DNA from: Planctomycetota bacterium
GTDB taxonomy: Bacteria > Planctomycetota > Planctomycetia > Planctomycetales > Planctomycetaceae
Reading direction: 5' to 3'
Assembly (NCBI GenBank): GCA_003388505.1
Contig: QQVO01000009.1
Location: 1 to 64,000, forward strand
DNA length: 64,000 bases
Under the pieces are notes generated by a model. That model was given only the letters and a program-made list of their open reading frames with translations. It was not told where the DNA came from and did not search any database. Below, piece by piece: positions 47,239 to 56,970 of the stretch. Position 1 is the stretch's first letter; each line of letters opens with the position of its first letter. The translations under genes were made by a program, and so were the position numbers.

Positions 47239-48180
47239 CTACTCGCTCACATACCTCCCCGCAGCAGCGTCCGCGTCAAACCCCGCCCCCGGCCGGCCAT
47301 CGTGGATCACCACGCCGAACCGCAAACGGAACTCCTCGCCCGGTGCGACAACCACGCGGCTCTTTTCTTTCCGTGTGAACGCGTTCCGACCGAATGGGTT
47401 CGCGGCGAAGAAGCCGTAGTTCCGCGCATGCCACCATGAGGCCCGAAAGTTCTCCGGATGCGGAATGATCGTGATGCCGACCCGATGTCCTTCGATCGCT
47501 CCGCTGTAGTCGCACCATGCCGCCTGCCGGCTCCAGATCTCCCCGGCGGTCGTCCGCCCTTCGGCGTCGGTCAACAGCCCGCCCTGCGCCTGGTTCTCCG
47601 CAATCGGCGTCGCCAGCCGCGCCCCTAGCCCCATCTCCTCCTGGTCGCCGAACACGAATTCGCGATCGGATGAGAACCGGCTGTCCCACCGCAGCAGCCA
47701 GGCGTCGACGAGCAGCTCAATCTCATACCGGCAGACCTCTTCGCAGATCGTCGAATCGCCGTCTTCGGTCAGATACCGATTGCGAACGCTGAAACTTGCA
47801 ACGCCGTCCCCGGCGGCTGGTTCTCGGACAAACTCAACATGCCGGACGGCCGCCTTCAGCCGCCACGAATCGTGCCCCGACAGATCCCCGAACGCCATCC
47901 AGATCCCCGGATGAAACGTCGCATGATCCAGCAGATCGCCCTCCTCAGGCGGGTGATTCCGTGTCACCTGCACTCCGGCGGGCGTGCAGACGTCGCAAAA
48001 GTAGGGCCGCGAAATCTCATCATCGACGTAGACATACGTCGCCAGAATCTGATCCCCGCAGGCGATCGCGACGCGTCCGTCCGCGCGGTCAACCGACAAC
48101 TCAAGTCGCGGTTCCGCAGCAAAGACCACACCCGCACCGACAATCGTGATCGTAAGTATCGTAAGCATGCGAGCCGTCAT
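47239..48180 (-). CDS. Secreted DUF6807 (PmoA-type) protein
   Basis: 313 residues, leader MLTILTITIVGAGVVFAAE near the start. RPYFCDVCTPAGVQVTRNHP, DHATFHPGIWMAFGDLSGHD and HPENFRASWWHARNYGFFAANPFGR match the DUF6807/methane-oxygenase-PmoA-like family, common in Planctomycetota and Verrucomicrobia with sugar catabolism genes. Despite the name, there is no evidence for monooxygenase activity. The ATG overlaps the end of the CCA transferase gene by 4 bases. Confidence 0.82.
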   Translation of the reverse strand: MTARMLTILTITIVGAGVVFAAEPRLELSVDRADGRVAIACGDQILATYVYVDDEISRPYFCDVCTPAGVQVTRNHPPEEGDLLDHATFHPGIWMAFGDLSGHDSWRLKAAVRHVEFVREPAAGDGVASFSVRNRYLTEDGDSTICEEVCRYEIELLVDAWLLRWDSRFSSDREFVFGDQEEMGLGARLATPIAENQAQGGLLTDAEGRTTAGEIWSRQAAWCDYSGAIEGHRVGITIIPHPENFRASWWHARNYGFFAANPFGRNAFTRKEKSRVVVAPGEEFRLRFGVVIHDGRPGAGFDADAAAGRYVSE

Positions 48181-49490
48181 TCAGCCCCCCTTTCGCGAAT
48201 CAGACGCTGCAACAGAGTCCGCGCATCCGCTTCGGTTTCGATTTCCTCGTTCAGTTGCGCGACTCGAACTGCCTCGAGCAAGTCGTGAAACACACGCCCC
48301 GGCGTCAGGCCGAGTGCAATCAGATCCGTCCCGCTCACAAGCGGCGGCGGATCGATCCGCTCGGGAGGCGTTTCGTTCACGTAACGGTCGACGAACTCAA
48401 TCGCCGAGCGGTCGCCGCCCGTCGCCGCCGCATCCGCCCGCATCAGCTTGCGGAGGTCGGTTCCGTAAGGACTCGCCAACGTTCGCTTGAGTTCAGCCAA
48501 CGGCAACGACGACCCGGCGGCGAGCCGCTCGCGGTTTCGCACCAGCCACGAAATCGCATCGAGTTCGTGGTTGGAGAGCTTCAGCCTCTTACAGATGGCC
48601 CGCACCGTGCCCGATTCCGCCGCCTGCCGTTTCGACTCCTCGGCAGGACACGGCACCGTTCGCAAGAGCGCAGCCGCGGCCAGTTCGAATCCGGGATCTT
48701 CAAGCTGCTCGAGCAGATCAAGCGTGTGCGACCACTCGCGCGGCTCCTTCGGCTGCAGCAGCGGCTCCAGTTCCGGAAAGATCACCGTCAACAGGTTGAG
48801 TTGCTGCAGCAGGCGCACCGCCCGTCGTCGATGCCGCCCCGCCAGCATGCGTCGCAACTCCTGGGCGATCCGTTCCGGGCTGACCACCCGCAGTTGCTGG
48901 GCCATTTCGCGAATGGCACGCGCGGTCGACTCGTCGAGTTCAAAATCAAGCGTCGCGGCGAAGCGCACCGCCCGCAGCATCCGTAGTTTGTCCTCCTGCA
49001 TCCGGTCATGCGGTTCGCCGATGGCGCGGACGATTCCGGCCCGCAGATCCTCTTCGCCCCCGACATAGTCCCGCACGTGCTCGTGGACCGGGTCGTAAAA
49101 CATCCCGTTAATCGTGAAGTCTCGCCGCCAGGCATCCTCCTCGGGCGTCGTGAACCGGATGTGTTGCGGGTCGGGTCGCCGGCCGTCCAGATAGGCCCCC
49201 TCTGCGCGAAAGGTTGCGACCTCCACCTGCAACGTCGCTCCTTCGTGTTTCGGCCCGAGCACCACGATCACGCCGAAGCTCTCCCCCACCGCCAGCGTCC
49301 TCCGCTTCCCGAAAAGGTCCCGCACCCGTTCCGGCGTCGCATCGGTCGCAACGTCATAATCCTTCGGATCCCGCCCCATTAGCAGGTCGCGCACGCACCC
49401 CCCCGCCCACAACGCGAGATGCCCTGCCTCCTGCAGGCGCTTGACGACGCTCACGGCGAATTCGCGATTCGGATCGGCGGCTTGGGGCAT
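48177..49490 (-). CDS. CCA tRNA nucleotidyltransferase
   Basis: 437 residues of class II nucleotidyltransferase. The catalytic GGCVRDLLMGRDPKDYDVAT carries the Asp pair, followed by RRDFTINGMFYDP, VGGEEDLRAGIVRAIG and the template-binding EDKLRMLRAVRFAATLDF, then RISPERI-type VVSPERIAQELRRML. It adds or repairs the 3' CCA (or A) of tRNAs, or could be a poly(A) polymerase of the same family. It stands upstream of the DUF6807 gene and overlaps it by 4 bases. Confidence 0.92.
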   Translation of the reverse strand: MPQAADPNREFAVSVVKRLQEAGHLALWAGGCVRDLLMGRDPKDYDVATDATPERVRDLFGKRRTLAVGESFGVIVVLGPKHEGATLQVEVATFRAEGAYLDGRRPDPQHIRFTTPEEDAWRRDFTINGMFYDPVHEHVRDYVGGEEDLRAGIVRAIGEPHDRMQEDKLRMLRAVRFAATLDFELDESTARAIREMAQQLRVVSPERIAQELRRMLAGRHRRRAVRLLQQLNLLTVIFPELEPLLQPKEPREWSHTLDLLEQLEDPGFELAAAALLRTVPCPAEESKRQAAESGTVRAICKRLKLSNHELDAISWLVRNRERLAAGSSLPLAELKRTLASPYGTDLRKLMRADAAATGGDRSAIEFVDRYVNETPPERIDPPPLVSGTDLIALGLTPGRVFHDLLEAVRVAQLNEEIETEADARTLLQRLIRERGAE

Positions 49491-49733
49491 GCGAATCGGT
49501 AAGTCTGCAGTCGCGTTTCACAACAGCAGAACCGGTTTTCGTCCTGTCCTGCGCATGCCATATCTTGCCAGATTGGAGTCGCAGCCAAAAGTCGCACAAC
49601 GATTGATTCTTGACGGGCCATCGTCGATGGCGGCAGCGCGGATCTCCCGGTCGCAAACGGAGATTGATATGCTGCTGAAGACTTGTCGTTGTTCAGGAGA
49701 GTTCGTGCAGGCTTGCTCAACAGAGAGGTTTCA

Positions 49734-50201
49734 ATGTCAGCGATCAAAGTCTTGCAGCGGCCGCGGCAGTCGATTCTCGGGATCGGCTACGAACTGATCC
49801 TGCGCGGCGCCGACACAGGCGGCCAATACGAACTGATGCGGTTTATCGCACCTCCCCAGGTCGGGCCACCGCCACACGTCCACAAGCACGAGGACGAATG
49901 TTTTCACATCCTGTCCGGGCAGTTTCGCGTGCTGCTTGGCGAAGACTGGTACGACACGCGGCCCGGTGACACGGTTCACCTGCCGCGCGGAGTGCCGCAC
50001 GCATTCCAGAACACGTCGAATACGATCTCCGAGTTGCTGTGCTGGGTGACGCCCGCGACGCTGGAAGACTTCTTCGCCGCCTTGGTCAGCGACTGGCCGG
50101 AAACCCAGGAGTTCCCCACCCCGCCGCAGGGGACCGACATCCAGTCGATGCTGGCCGCCGCGCAGCAGCATGAAATTGAGATGCTGATGGGCGAGAGTTG
50201 A
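49734..50201 (+). CDS. Cupin domain protein (quercetin dioxygenase-like)
   Basis: 155 residues from ATG 49734, after AGAGAGG; the frame has a weaker start at 49683. The cupin motifs are clear: GPPPHVHKHEDECFHILSGQ (motif 1, His/His/Glu ligands) and RPGDTVHLPRGVPHAFQN (motif 2 with His). The metal site is complete, so enzymatic activity is possible, but the substrate is unknown. It is divergent from the CCA transferase gene and convergent with the collagen-like gene. Confidence 0.86.
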   Translation: MSAIKVLQRPRQSILGIGYELILRGADTGGQYELMRFIAPPQVGPPPHVHKHEDECFHILSGQFRVLLGEDWYDTRPGDTVHLPRGVPHAFQNTSNTISELLCWVTPATLEDFFAALVSDWPETQEFPTPPQGTDIQSMLAAAQQHEIEMLMGES

Positions 50202-50245
50202 TCGTCCGGTCGTCCTGCCCGCACGTTCGTGTTCGAGTCAAAGCA

Positions 50246-50275
50246 GACAGGACTGCACCACGGTGCAGTCCTGTC
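50246..50275. terminator. Bidirectional hairpin terminator candidate
   Basis: GACAGGACTGCACC-AC-GGTGCAGTCCTGTC, a perfect 14-bp stem with a 2-base loop, lies between the convergent cupin and collagen-like genes. It is the only strong structure in the 107-base gap and could end transcripts from both sides. Confidence 0.7.
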
Positions 50276-50308
50276 GGATCCGGAGTCGATCTGCTCGTGC
50301 GAAGCGCG

Positions 50309-51229
50309 TCACACGTGCGCCTGATTCCAGAAGGCGTTGTTGCGGTCCATCTGCTCTGCGGTTCGCTCAGGGAACCGGACGTCACTGCGGCCGGCGCGGA
50401 CACCACTCAATTTCACGGTGACGTAGGGCGGCAGATCGCCGTCGATCCGGATGCGGAGAAGGTTGTCGATCGCTTCCGCCCCGATGAGGCACGGCGTCGG
50501 AGCGGCGACGCCCACGACCTGCAGCGACCCCGGTTCGCAGACATCGCTAAAGATGCGGTCGACGACGTGTGTGGAATCTGCGTCTTCAATCGGGATGCGA
50601 ACGACGTCCTCAAAACGGACTTCAGGCGACTCCACGCAGAACAAAGCCACGAACTGACCCCGCGCCGGAACGATCGCGGTCTTGTCCGGCGGTCCGGTCG
50701 GTCCGGTCGGACCCGGGAATCCCCGCGGTCCCATCGGTCCCTGCGGACCGGTCGGTCCGGGGTATCCCGCCGTGCCGGGCGGACCCTGCATTCCCGTGGG
50801 ACCAGTCGGTCCGGGAAAACCTTGCGGTCCTTGAGAGCCCTGTGGTCCGGTCGGCCCGGTCGGTCCGGGGAAGCCTGCCGGTCCCGGCGGTCCTGCGGGC
50901 CCTGTGGCGCCCGTCGGTCCGGGGAAGCCTGCTCCGCCGGGAGGTCCGGTCGGCCCTGTGGGGCCGGGAAAACCGGGACCGCCTTGAGGGCCGGTCGGTC
51001 CGGTTGGTCCAGGGAACCCGGGGACGCCCTGCGGTCCGGTGGGTCCGGTCGCACCTGCAAACCCCTGTGGTCCGGCGGGCCCCAGGGGGCCGGTCGGCCC
51101 TGTTGCGCCTGAAAATCCCTGGGGGCCCGGCTGACCGGGATTTCCCTGAAGTCCCTGCGGACCTTGCGGACCTGGTGGTCCCATTGGTCCGGTTGGTCCT
51201 GTCGGTCCTGTTGGCCCAACTTCAGGCAT
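50309..51229 (-). CDS. Collagen-like protein with C-terminal globular domain
   Basis: 306 residues from ATG 51229, with GGGAG upstream; the open frame continues further upstream without support. Residues 5-181 are 59 uninterrupted Gly-x-y triplets, very rich in GPT, GPQ and GFP, with a supra-repeat GFP-GPT-GPT or GPT-GAT every five or six triplets. About 125 residues of C-terminal domain follow ([20 protein letters not shown] onward), perhaps for trimer assembly or anchoring. There is no signal peptide, unusual for a collagen-like surface protein. It lies 65 bases after the kinase gene on the same strand. Confidence 0.9.
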   Translation of the reverse strand: MPEVGPTGPTGPTGPMGPPGPQGPQGLQGNPGQPGPQGFSGATGPTGPLGPAGPQGFAGATGPTGPQGVPGFPGPTGPTGPQGGPGFPGPTGPTGPPGGAGFPGPTGATGPAGPPGPAGFPGPTGPTGPQGSQGPQGFPGPTGPTGMQGPPGTAGYPGPTGPQGPMGPRGFPGPTGPTGPPDKTAIVPARGQFVALFCVESPEVRFEDVVRIPIEDADSTHVVDRIFSDVCEPGSLQVVGVAAPTPCLIGAEAIDNLLRIRIDGDLPPYVTVKLSGVRAGRSDVRFPERTAEQMDRNNAFWNQAHV

Positions 51230-51294
51230 GGCAAACTCCCGATCGGTGTCGTGGGAACGTTGGGTGCGGCCTTCTGGAGTGGAGGTCGGTGCGG

Positions 51295-53283
51295 TCAGGG
51301 AGAAATCTCCAAACCTTGACGCATCTCCTCCAAGGTTCCTATATCCTCCGTTGTAAACTGAGTCTCCATTAAAAACAAGTTGGATAAACTCGGAAGAGAG
51401 GACAGTTTGGGGATCGACGCGGGAGTCACATCGGTCCTGTTCAAGTTGAGCCACGTCAATTCGGAGTGAGAGCCAAGCAGCGAGACAAATTCATCGTCAG
51501 CCGGCGTCCCCGGCACGCTGAGGCTGGTCAACCAGGTCATGCCGGCGATGTGTCGCAGGCCCTGCATCGTGACCGGTTGACCGTCCCCCACGCTCAAGAC
51601 CTCCAAAGTCTCGCACTGCGCCAGTTGTTCCAATCCTGCGTCGGAGACTTGAGTCCGCTGCAGATCCAACTCACTGAGTTGGGGCAACCGCACGAGAGTT
51701 CCCACGGCGGCGTCATCGACCGCCGTCCCCTGTAGATACACTGTTTTGAGTTCCGTACACGTCGCCAGCGACTGCACGCCGTCGCTGGTGACATCGGAAC
51801 CGGCAAGGTTGATCCAGTCGAGTTCCGGCAATCGGCCGACGCTCGGCAAGAGGTCATCGGTCCCACGAGCGCCGGTTAATGTCACACGAACAATTCGGAC
51901 TTCACCCGCGGGGAGGCTGGGGGCGTCGCCCACGCTTTTCAGTCCCTGGACATCGTCTGGCACGTCGATCGTCCCGCCCAAGGCAATGATCCGCTCCGCC
52001 AACTCGCGGGGAGTGAGCAGTGGTGCGGCGACGGGATCGTCACTGGAATCAGGACTCGTTCGTACCGTTTCCTCCGGCGTTTCGCCCGGTGTCATAGCGA
52101 CGCTGACCGCCGGATCTTGCGCGACAAACTGCAAGAACGCGAACACGATCAAACCGGCAACCGCACACATTGCCAGCCACATGGCAACCCGCCGACCGTC
52201 AGTCGCCTGACCGCCGTTTTTCGAACGATCGACGACCGGCGACGACGTCGAGAGAGGTTCGACGGCGTTCTGCAAAGCGGCGGCGACATCCCGCATGGTC
52301 TGAAATCGGTCCTCAGGGCTCTTGGCGACCATCTTATCGAACACAGACTGGAGGGCCGGCGGGATCTCTCCATGCGGGCTGCTGAGTCGAGGGATCTCTG
52401 CCGTTCGATGGGCAAGAACCTTGTCGACGTAGGACGACCCGCCGTAGACGGACGACCCGGTCAACAGGAAATGCAGCGTGCAGCCGAGGGCGTAGATGTC
52501 ACATCGGTGATCCACTTCGTGCGGGTTTTCCGATTGTTCCGGCGCCATGTAGGCTGCGGTTCCCAGCAGATCCCCGTCCTCCGTGGCGGCGTCTGTAACA
52601 TCCTCGGGGTCGAGTTCCGTCGGCAGACAAAGCCGGGCCAGGCCAAGATCGAGCAGCCGGATCTTACCCGACGGCTCCCGCATGAGATTGCTCGGTTTCA
52701 CATCGCGATGAATGATTCCACTCTCGTGGGCATATTCAAGACCTGCAGCCGCCTGGATGACGCAATCCACGGCCTCGGCGACGGGCAAGGGACCGTTTCG
52801 CCGAACATGACGAAACAGATCTTCCCCATCGATGTACTCCATCGCGAGATAATGCGTCTCATCAAATTCGCCGGCATCGTAGGCGCGAACGATATTCGGA
52901 TGATCCAATGCGGCGACCGCCTTGATTTCCCGCGAGAACCGTTTCACCGCCTGCCGCGACGAGAATTGCCGCTCACGAATCAACTTCAGCGCGACGATTC
53001 GGCCCATGCGGCGATGCCGGGCTTTGTAGACGCGTCCCATGCCCCCGGCGCCCCGTTCGTCGATGAGGACGTAGTCGTCGATGAGCAGCGGTTGATGAGA
53101 TTGCAGCCGGTCCGCCTGATACCTGGAGAGCCGGCCGTTGCGGACCAACTCGTCCGCAAGTCGCGTTGGATCGGAGTCCCAGCGGCCGTCGCAATGCTGC
53201 TCGACGAGCCTTTGCAACTCTTCACGCGGCATGACATCGGTCTCGTCAAGCCGCTCGACGAAATCACGAATCGTGGAAGACAT
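51295..53283 (-). CDS. Serine/threonine protein kinase with C-terminal leucine-rich repeats
   Basis: 662 residues from ATG 53283. An N-terminal helical region (about 1-65, [11 protein letters not shown]...[10 protein letters not shown]) is common in planctomycete kinases. The kinase domain (about 70-330) has [11 protein letters not shown], Lys100 in VALK, the catalytic loop IHRDVKPSN and a DLG in place of DFG. A single transmembrane helix is at about 367-388. The extracytoplasmic part holds leucine-rich repeats of the L-x-x-L-x-L-x-x-T-x-V/I type ([19 protein letters not shown]). Signal sensing outside and phosphorylation inside is the expected arrangement. Confidence 0.93.
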   Translation of the reverse strand: MSSTIRDFVERLDETDVMPREELQRLVEQHCDGRWDSDPTRLADELVRNGRLSRYQADRLQSHQPLLIDDYVLIDERGAGGMGRVYKARHRRMGRIVALKLIRERQFSSRQAVKRFSREIKAVAALDHPNIVRAYDAGEFDETHYLAMEYIDGEDLFRHVRRNGPLPVAEAVDCVIQAAAGLEYAHESGIIHRDVKPSNLMREPSGKIRLLDLGLARLCLPTELDPEDVTDAATEDGDLLGTAAYMAPEQSENPHEVDHRCDIYALGCTLHFLLTGSSVYGGSSYVDKVLAHRTAEIPRLSSPHGEIPPALQSVFDKMVAKSPEDRFQTMRDVAAALQNAVEPLSTSSPVVDRSKNGGQATDGRRVAMWLAMCAVAGLIVFAFLQFVAQDPAVSVAMTPGETPEETVRTSPDSSDDPVAAPLLTPRELAERIIALGGTIDVPDDVQGLKSVGDAPSLPAGEVRIVRVTLTGARGTDDLLPSVGRLPELDWINLAGSDVTSDGVQSLATCTELKTVYLQGTAVDDAAVGTLVRLPQLSELDLQRTQVSDAGLEQLAQCETLEVLSVGDGQPVTMQGLRHIAGMTWLTSLSVPGTPADDEFVSLLGSHSELTWLNLNRTDVTPASIPKLSSLPSLSNLFLMETQFTTEDIGTLEEMRQGLEISP

Positions 53284-53347
53284 CCCGGACCCCGAGGGAT
53301 TGCTGTTTGTCAGCCAGACGACATTCTCATCAGCGATCGTCGAGAAA

Positions 53348-54478
53348 TCAAACTCGCTCCCGCGAGCGCTCGCCGTGCGGACCGCTTGCATCCGGGCTGC
53401 ACGCGGCCATCAGTTCGACGTTTCTCTGAAGCCGCTCGTTCGCCGGGTCCAATCGAGCCGCATTGACGGCGTGCCGCCGCGCATAGTCGTAGAGGCCGAT
53501 TTCCCAGGCGCAGATTGCTGCCAGATCGTCGGGCAGCGATCCCCAGGCGTGAGGTTCCGAGAAGTAGTCGGGGGACCGTGTCGCCAGCGACAGCGCCCGC
53601 CGCGCTGCGAAGTAACCTCCCTCATAGTCGCCGCGGTGATAGAGCGCAGACGCCAGATCGACCCAGGGTTCGCGCTGGGTCGGGTGTTCGGCGACAGCCC
53701 GCCAGGCCCAATGCAGAGCTTCGTCCAATCGCCCGAGTTGCTCGCACGACTTGGCGATCAAGCGGCATGCCTCTGCCCGCTGAGGCGCCCAGGAGTTTCG
53801 CGGCAATTCGAGAGATCTGCAAAGCTCGCGAATCGCCTCGTCGTGGCGCTGATGGAAGCCGTACTCCCGGCCGAGATAGTGGCTCAGGCGCGGATCCTCG
53901 GGCGACTCCGCAGCCGCGGTGCACAGGAGCGGCAGGTAACTGCTGCGGCTCTTCTGTTCGTCCGGGTGATGATGGACGACGAAGTCTTCGGTAGCGACTT
54001 CCCGTTCCTCTCCTTCGCCGCGCCACTCGAGAATCTCATGGATCGGCAGCCGCCAGCGGTATCCGCGCCGCGCGTGCACGCGGTTATTGCGGAATGTGAC
54101 GCCCGGAGTGCCGTCGTCATTCCATGACGAAACAAACGGATATCGCAGCCGCGTCGCGCCTGCCGTCCAGGTTGCCTCCAGAGCCTTCCGCCACCCCGGC
54201 TGAAGGACTTCATCGAGATCGAGTGAAATACAGACGTCGACGTCCGCCGGCACGAGCGCCAGGGCCGTGTTCCGCGCGTCGTCGAATCTCCAGGGATCGA
54301 TGCAGGTCTCCGTGACCTGTGCGCCCCGCTCTCGCAGCCGATGGGCGGTCTCATCCGACGACCCGGTGTCGGCGATGACCACATGGTCAGCGTCTTCGAT
54401 GGACGCCGTAAACCGCTCGACGTGTCGTGCCTCGTCGCGGGCGATCGCATACAATGCGATGCACAATCGGTTGGTCAT
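53348..54478 (-). CDS. Glycosyltransferase family 2 with TPR-like C-terminus
   Basis: 376 residues from ATG 54478. The GT-A part has LCIALYAIARDEARHVERF, VVIADTGSSDETAHRLRERG and the acidic LDLDEVLQPGW; an HEILEW and VVHHHPDEQKSR segment follow. The C-terminal half is tetratricopeptide-like (ALHWAWRAVAEHPTQREPW, ASALYHRGDYEGGYFAARRA). Similar proteins are often annotated as putative glycosyltransferases acting on cell-surface glycans. It lies 64 bases upstream of the kinase gene on the same strand. Confidence 0.85.
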   Translation of the reverse strand: MTNRLCIALYAIARDEARHVERFTASIEDADHVVIADTGSSDETAHRLRERGAQVTETCIDPWRFDDARNTALALVPADVDVCISLDLDEVLQPGWRKALEATWTAGATRLRYPFVSSWNDDGTPGVTFRNNRVHARRGYRWRLPIHEILEWRGEGEEREVATEDFVVHHHPDEQKSRSSYLPLLCTAAAESPEDPRLSHYLGREYGFHQRHDEAIRELCRSLELPRNSWAPQRAEACRLIAKSCEQLGRLDEALHWAWRAVAEHPTQREPWVDLASALYHRGDYEGGYFAARRALSLATRSPDYFSEPHAWGSLPDDLAAICAWEIGLYDYARRHAVNAARLDPANERLQRNVELMAACSPDASGPHGERSRERV

Positions 54479-54723
54479 CGTGTTGTTTTCTGCGCCCGCG
54501 GAATGCTTGATGTCGAAGTTCGGCGGCGCTCGATGTGAGGGCGGGCGTCTTGATATTTTCAGCCGGTGAGCCAACGCGATGCAAGGCAAGTTCGCAGAGC
54601 AATGAACTCTTCGAGACTCTCGACCTGGCACTCATTCTGCGGGCCGTCGCCCGGCCGTGACGTCCCTGGTGATGTCTCGACAACCCGAACGGGCGCCTCA
54701 GAACATTTTGTCGGGAAGCGTGA

Positions 54724-55320
54724 ATGCACAAGAAAATCGGCGTTCTGAAAACGACGGCCCTCGGCGGAGTCATCTTTCTCCTGCCGTTGATCATCATCGG
54801 CGCGCTGCTGGGTCAGATTGCGCAGGTCGTTTATGCCATCGCCGGCGTGCTCGGCGAATGGCTGCCGATCAAGTCGGCGGAAGGAGTCGCGCTGCTGCTG
54901 GCGCTTGCGATTCTGATCGTCCTGCTGATCTGCTTCATCGCCGGATTCGTGGCGCGGCGGTCGTTCGGCAGGCGGTTTTCCGGGTTCGTGGAAAAGCACC
55001 TTGTGATGTTTTTCCCCCGTTACGCCATCATCAAGGAGCAGATGACGGGAACCATCGGGGGCGACGAAACCAGGCCGACTCTCAAGCCGGTCTCTGTTTC
55101 GTTCAGCGACTGTTCCCGGATCGGCTTTCAGGTGGAAAGCGCAGGCGAGAACGAACCGGTCACGATCTATCTTCCCGGCTCGCCCGACCCGTGGATCGGC
55201 TCGGTGGTGCTGGTCGAACCTCATCGTGTGCGGCCTCTGCCACTTGAGTTCGCGGAGGCGTCGGCGGTCTTCGAGCAACTCGGGCGGGGAACCGCGGCCG
55301 CACTGGCGAAACGGGCGTGA
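54724..55320 (+). CDS. DUF502 membrane protein
   Basis: 198 residues with two transmembrane helices (about 10-34 and 54-76) and the DUF502 features LKTTALGGVIFLLPLIII, MFFPRYAIIKEQMTG and the VTIYLPGSPDPWIGSVVLVE block. Planctomycetes, proteobacteria and plants carry related proteins of unknown function. It ends four bases before a GTG start of the cardiolipin synthase gene, so the two are probably co-transcribed. Confidence 0.87.
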   Translation: MHKKIGVLKTTALGGVIFLLPLIIIGALLGQIAQVVYAIAGVLGEWLPIKSAEGVALLLALAILIVLLICFIAGFVARRSFGRRFSGFVEKHLVMFFPRYAIIKEQMTGTIGGDETRPTLKPVSVSFSDCSRIGFQVESAGENEPVTIYLPGSPDPWIGSVVLVEPHRVRPLPLEFAEASAVFEQLGRGTAAALAKRA

Positions 55321-55388
55321 CCGCGGGGGAGTCGCCGCCGCGGCGACCTGTCGGGAGACGCGAATTGCATCTGGAAGACGGAGAATCA

Positions 55389-56903
55389 ATGTTTCGACGC
55401 ATGACAGACCGGCTGTCCGACCGATTCCCGCGGTTCAAACGATTTCTCGAGTGGAGGCGACGGCACCGCAAGAAGCTGATCGCCGCCTTCGTGGTCACAA
55501 TGCACACGCTGGGCGCGATCAGCTCGATCCAGGCGATCATGTCGACGCGAACGCCGCAGGGAGCGATCGCCTGGGCCGTTTCCCTCAACACATTCCCCTA
55601 TGTCGCCGTTCCCGCCTACTGGGTGTTCGGCCAGTCTCGATTCGACGGCTATGAGTTCGTGCGACAAAAAGAAATGCTCGCCAAGAGCGCGACGGAGAAC
55701 CGGGTCATCCAGGCCCTGCGCGAGCAGGAAATGATGGCCGAGCCGCGCTCCGAACGCGAGGAGGCACAGTTGCGTCTGCTCGAAAGCCTCTCACTGCTCC
55801 CGCTCACGCGCTACAACGACGTCGATCTCCTGATCGACGGGCAAGCGACGTTCGATGCCATCATCGAGGCAATCGAGTCGGCCGAAGAGTATGTGCTGTT
55901 TCAGTTCTACATCATCCGCGACGATGAATTGGGGAACCGCATCCAGGAGGCTTTGCTCGCCAAAGCCGTCGAGGGGGTTCGCGTCTACGTCCAATATGAC
56001 GCGCTGGGAAGTCTCGATCTTCCTCCGTCGTATGTGGAGGAACTTCGCGACGGAGGGGTTGAAGTCTCTGCTTTCAAGACGGCGGGAGGCTGGGGGAATC
56101 CCTTTCGCATCAACTTCCGCAATCATCGCAAGATCGTGGTGATCGACGGCCGCGAGGCGTTCGTGGGCGGGCACAACGTGGGCGACGAATACCTGGGGAA
56201 GCATCCGGAACTGACCCCGTGGCGCGACACGCACGTGGCGTTCCGCGGGCCGGTCGTTCTGGCAACGCAGGTCTCCTTCGTCGAAGACTGGCTCTGGGCG
56301 ACCGGCGAGGAGATTCACGAACTCCACTGGACTCCGGAGCGGGCGCCGCAAGGCGACGTCGCCGCCATGTGCTTTCCCACCGGACCCGCCGACGAACTGG
56401 AAACCGGGACGCTCCTCATGCTCGACGCGATCAACGTCGCCAGGAAACGGATCTGGATCGCCACCCCGTATTTCGTACCGGACGAACAATTCGTCTCCGC
56501 CCTGCAGCTCGCCTCGCTCCGCGGCGTCGAAGTCAAGGTGCTGATCCCGGAAAACAACGACGACCGGCTGGTCGACCTGACGTCTTACTCGTACCTCGAG
56601 GAAGGAGACGCGGCGGGAATCGAGTTCTACCGCTACCAGCCCGGCTTCATGCACCAGAAGGTGGTGCTGGTCGACGACGAGATTTCAATGGTTGGCACCG
56701 CAAATTTCGACAACCGTTCGATGCGGCTGAACTTCGAGGTGACAATGTTGATCGTGAACGCCGACTTTGCGCGAGAAGTCGAAACCATGCTCCAGGCCGA
56801 TTTCGAGAAGAGCCTCCCCGTCACTCCGAAAGCCTACACGGAGAGTTCCGCCCCCTTCCGCTTCATGGTCCGCACCGCCCGATTGCTGGCGCCGGTGCAA
56901 TAG
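55389..56903 (+). CDS. cls: Cardiolipin synthase (phospholipase D family)
   Basis: 504 residues from ATG 55389 (GGAGAATCA upstream); a GTG at 55317 overlapping the DUF502 stop would give 528. Two N-terminal transmembrane helices (KLIAAFVVTMHTLGAI and AWAVSLNTFPYVAVPAYWVFG) precede two HKD phospholipase D motifs: NHRKIVVIDGREAFVGGHN and MHQKVVLVDDEISMVGTAN. The enzyme condenses two phosphatidylglycerol molecules to cardiolipin. Full-length and intact. Confidence 0.94.
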   Translation: MFRRMTDRLSDRFPRFKRFLEWRRRHRKKLIAAFVVTMHTLGAISSIQAIMSTRTPQGAIAWAVSLNTFPYVAVPAYWVFGQSRFDGYEFVRQKEMLAKSATENRVIQALREQEMMAEPRSEREEAQLRLLESLSLLPLTRYNDVDLLIDGQATFDAIIEAIESAEEYVLFQFYIIRDDELGNRIQEALLAKAVEGVRVYVQYDALGSLDLPPSYVEELRDGGVEVSAFKTAGGWGNPFRINFRNHRKIVVIDGREAFVGGHNVGDEYLGKHPELTPWRDTHVAFRGPVVLATQVSFVEDWLWATGEEIHELHWTPERAPQGDVAAMCFPTGPADELETGTLLMLDAINVARKRIWIATPYFVPDEQFVSALQLASLRGVEVKVLIPENNDDRLVDLTSYSYLEEGDAAGIEFYRYQPGFMHQKVVLVDDEISMVGTANFDNRSMRLNFEVTMLIVNADFAREVETMLQADFEKSLPVTPKAYTESSAPFRFMVRTARLLAPVQ

Positions 56904-56970
56904 GACGCCTTCCGGTCAATCCGGCTCAAGTCAGAAGGAAGTCGATCAGAACCTTGCAAGACACTGCGAC

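Noticed and set aside
50309-51234. CRISPR-like periodic repeats in the collagen-like region
   Set aside because: The periodicity is the 9-base Gly-x-y coding pattern, with no spacers or constant repeats.
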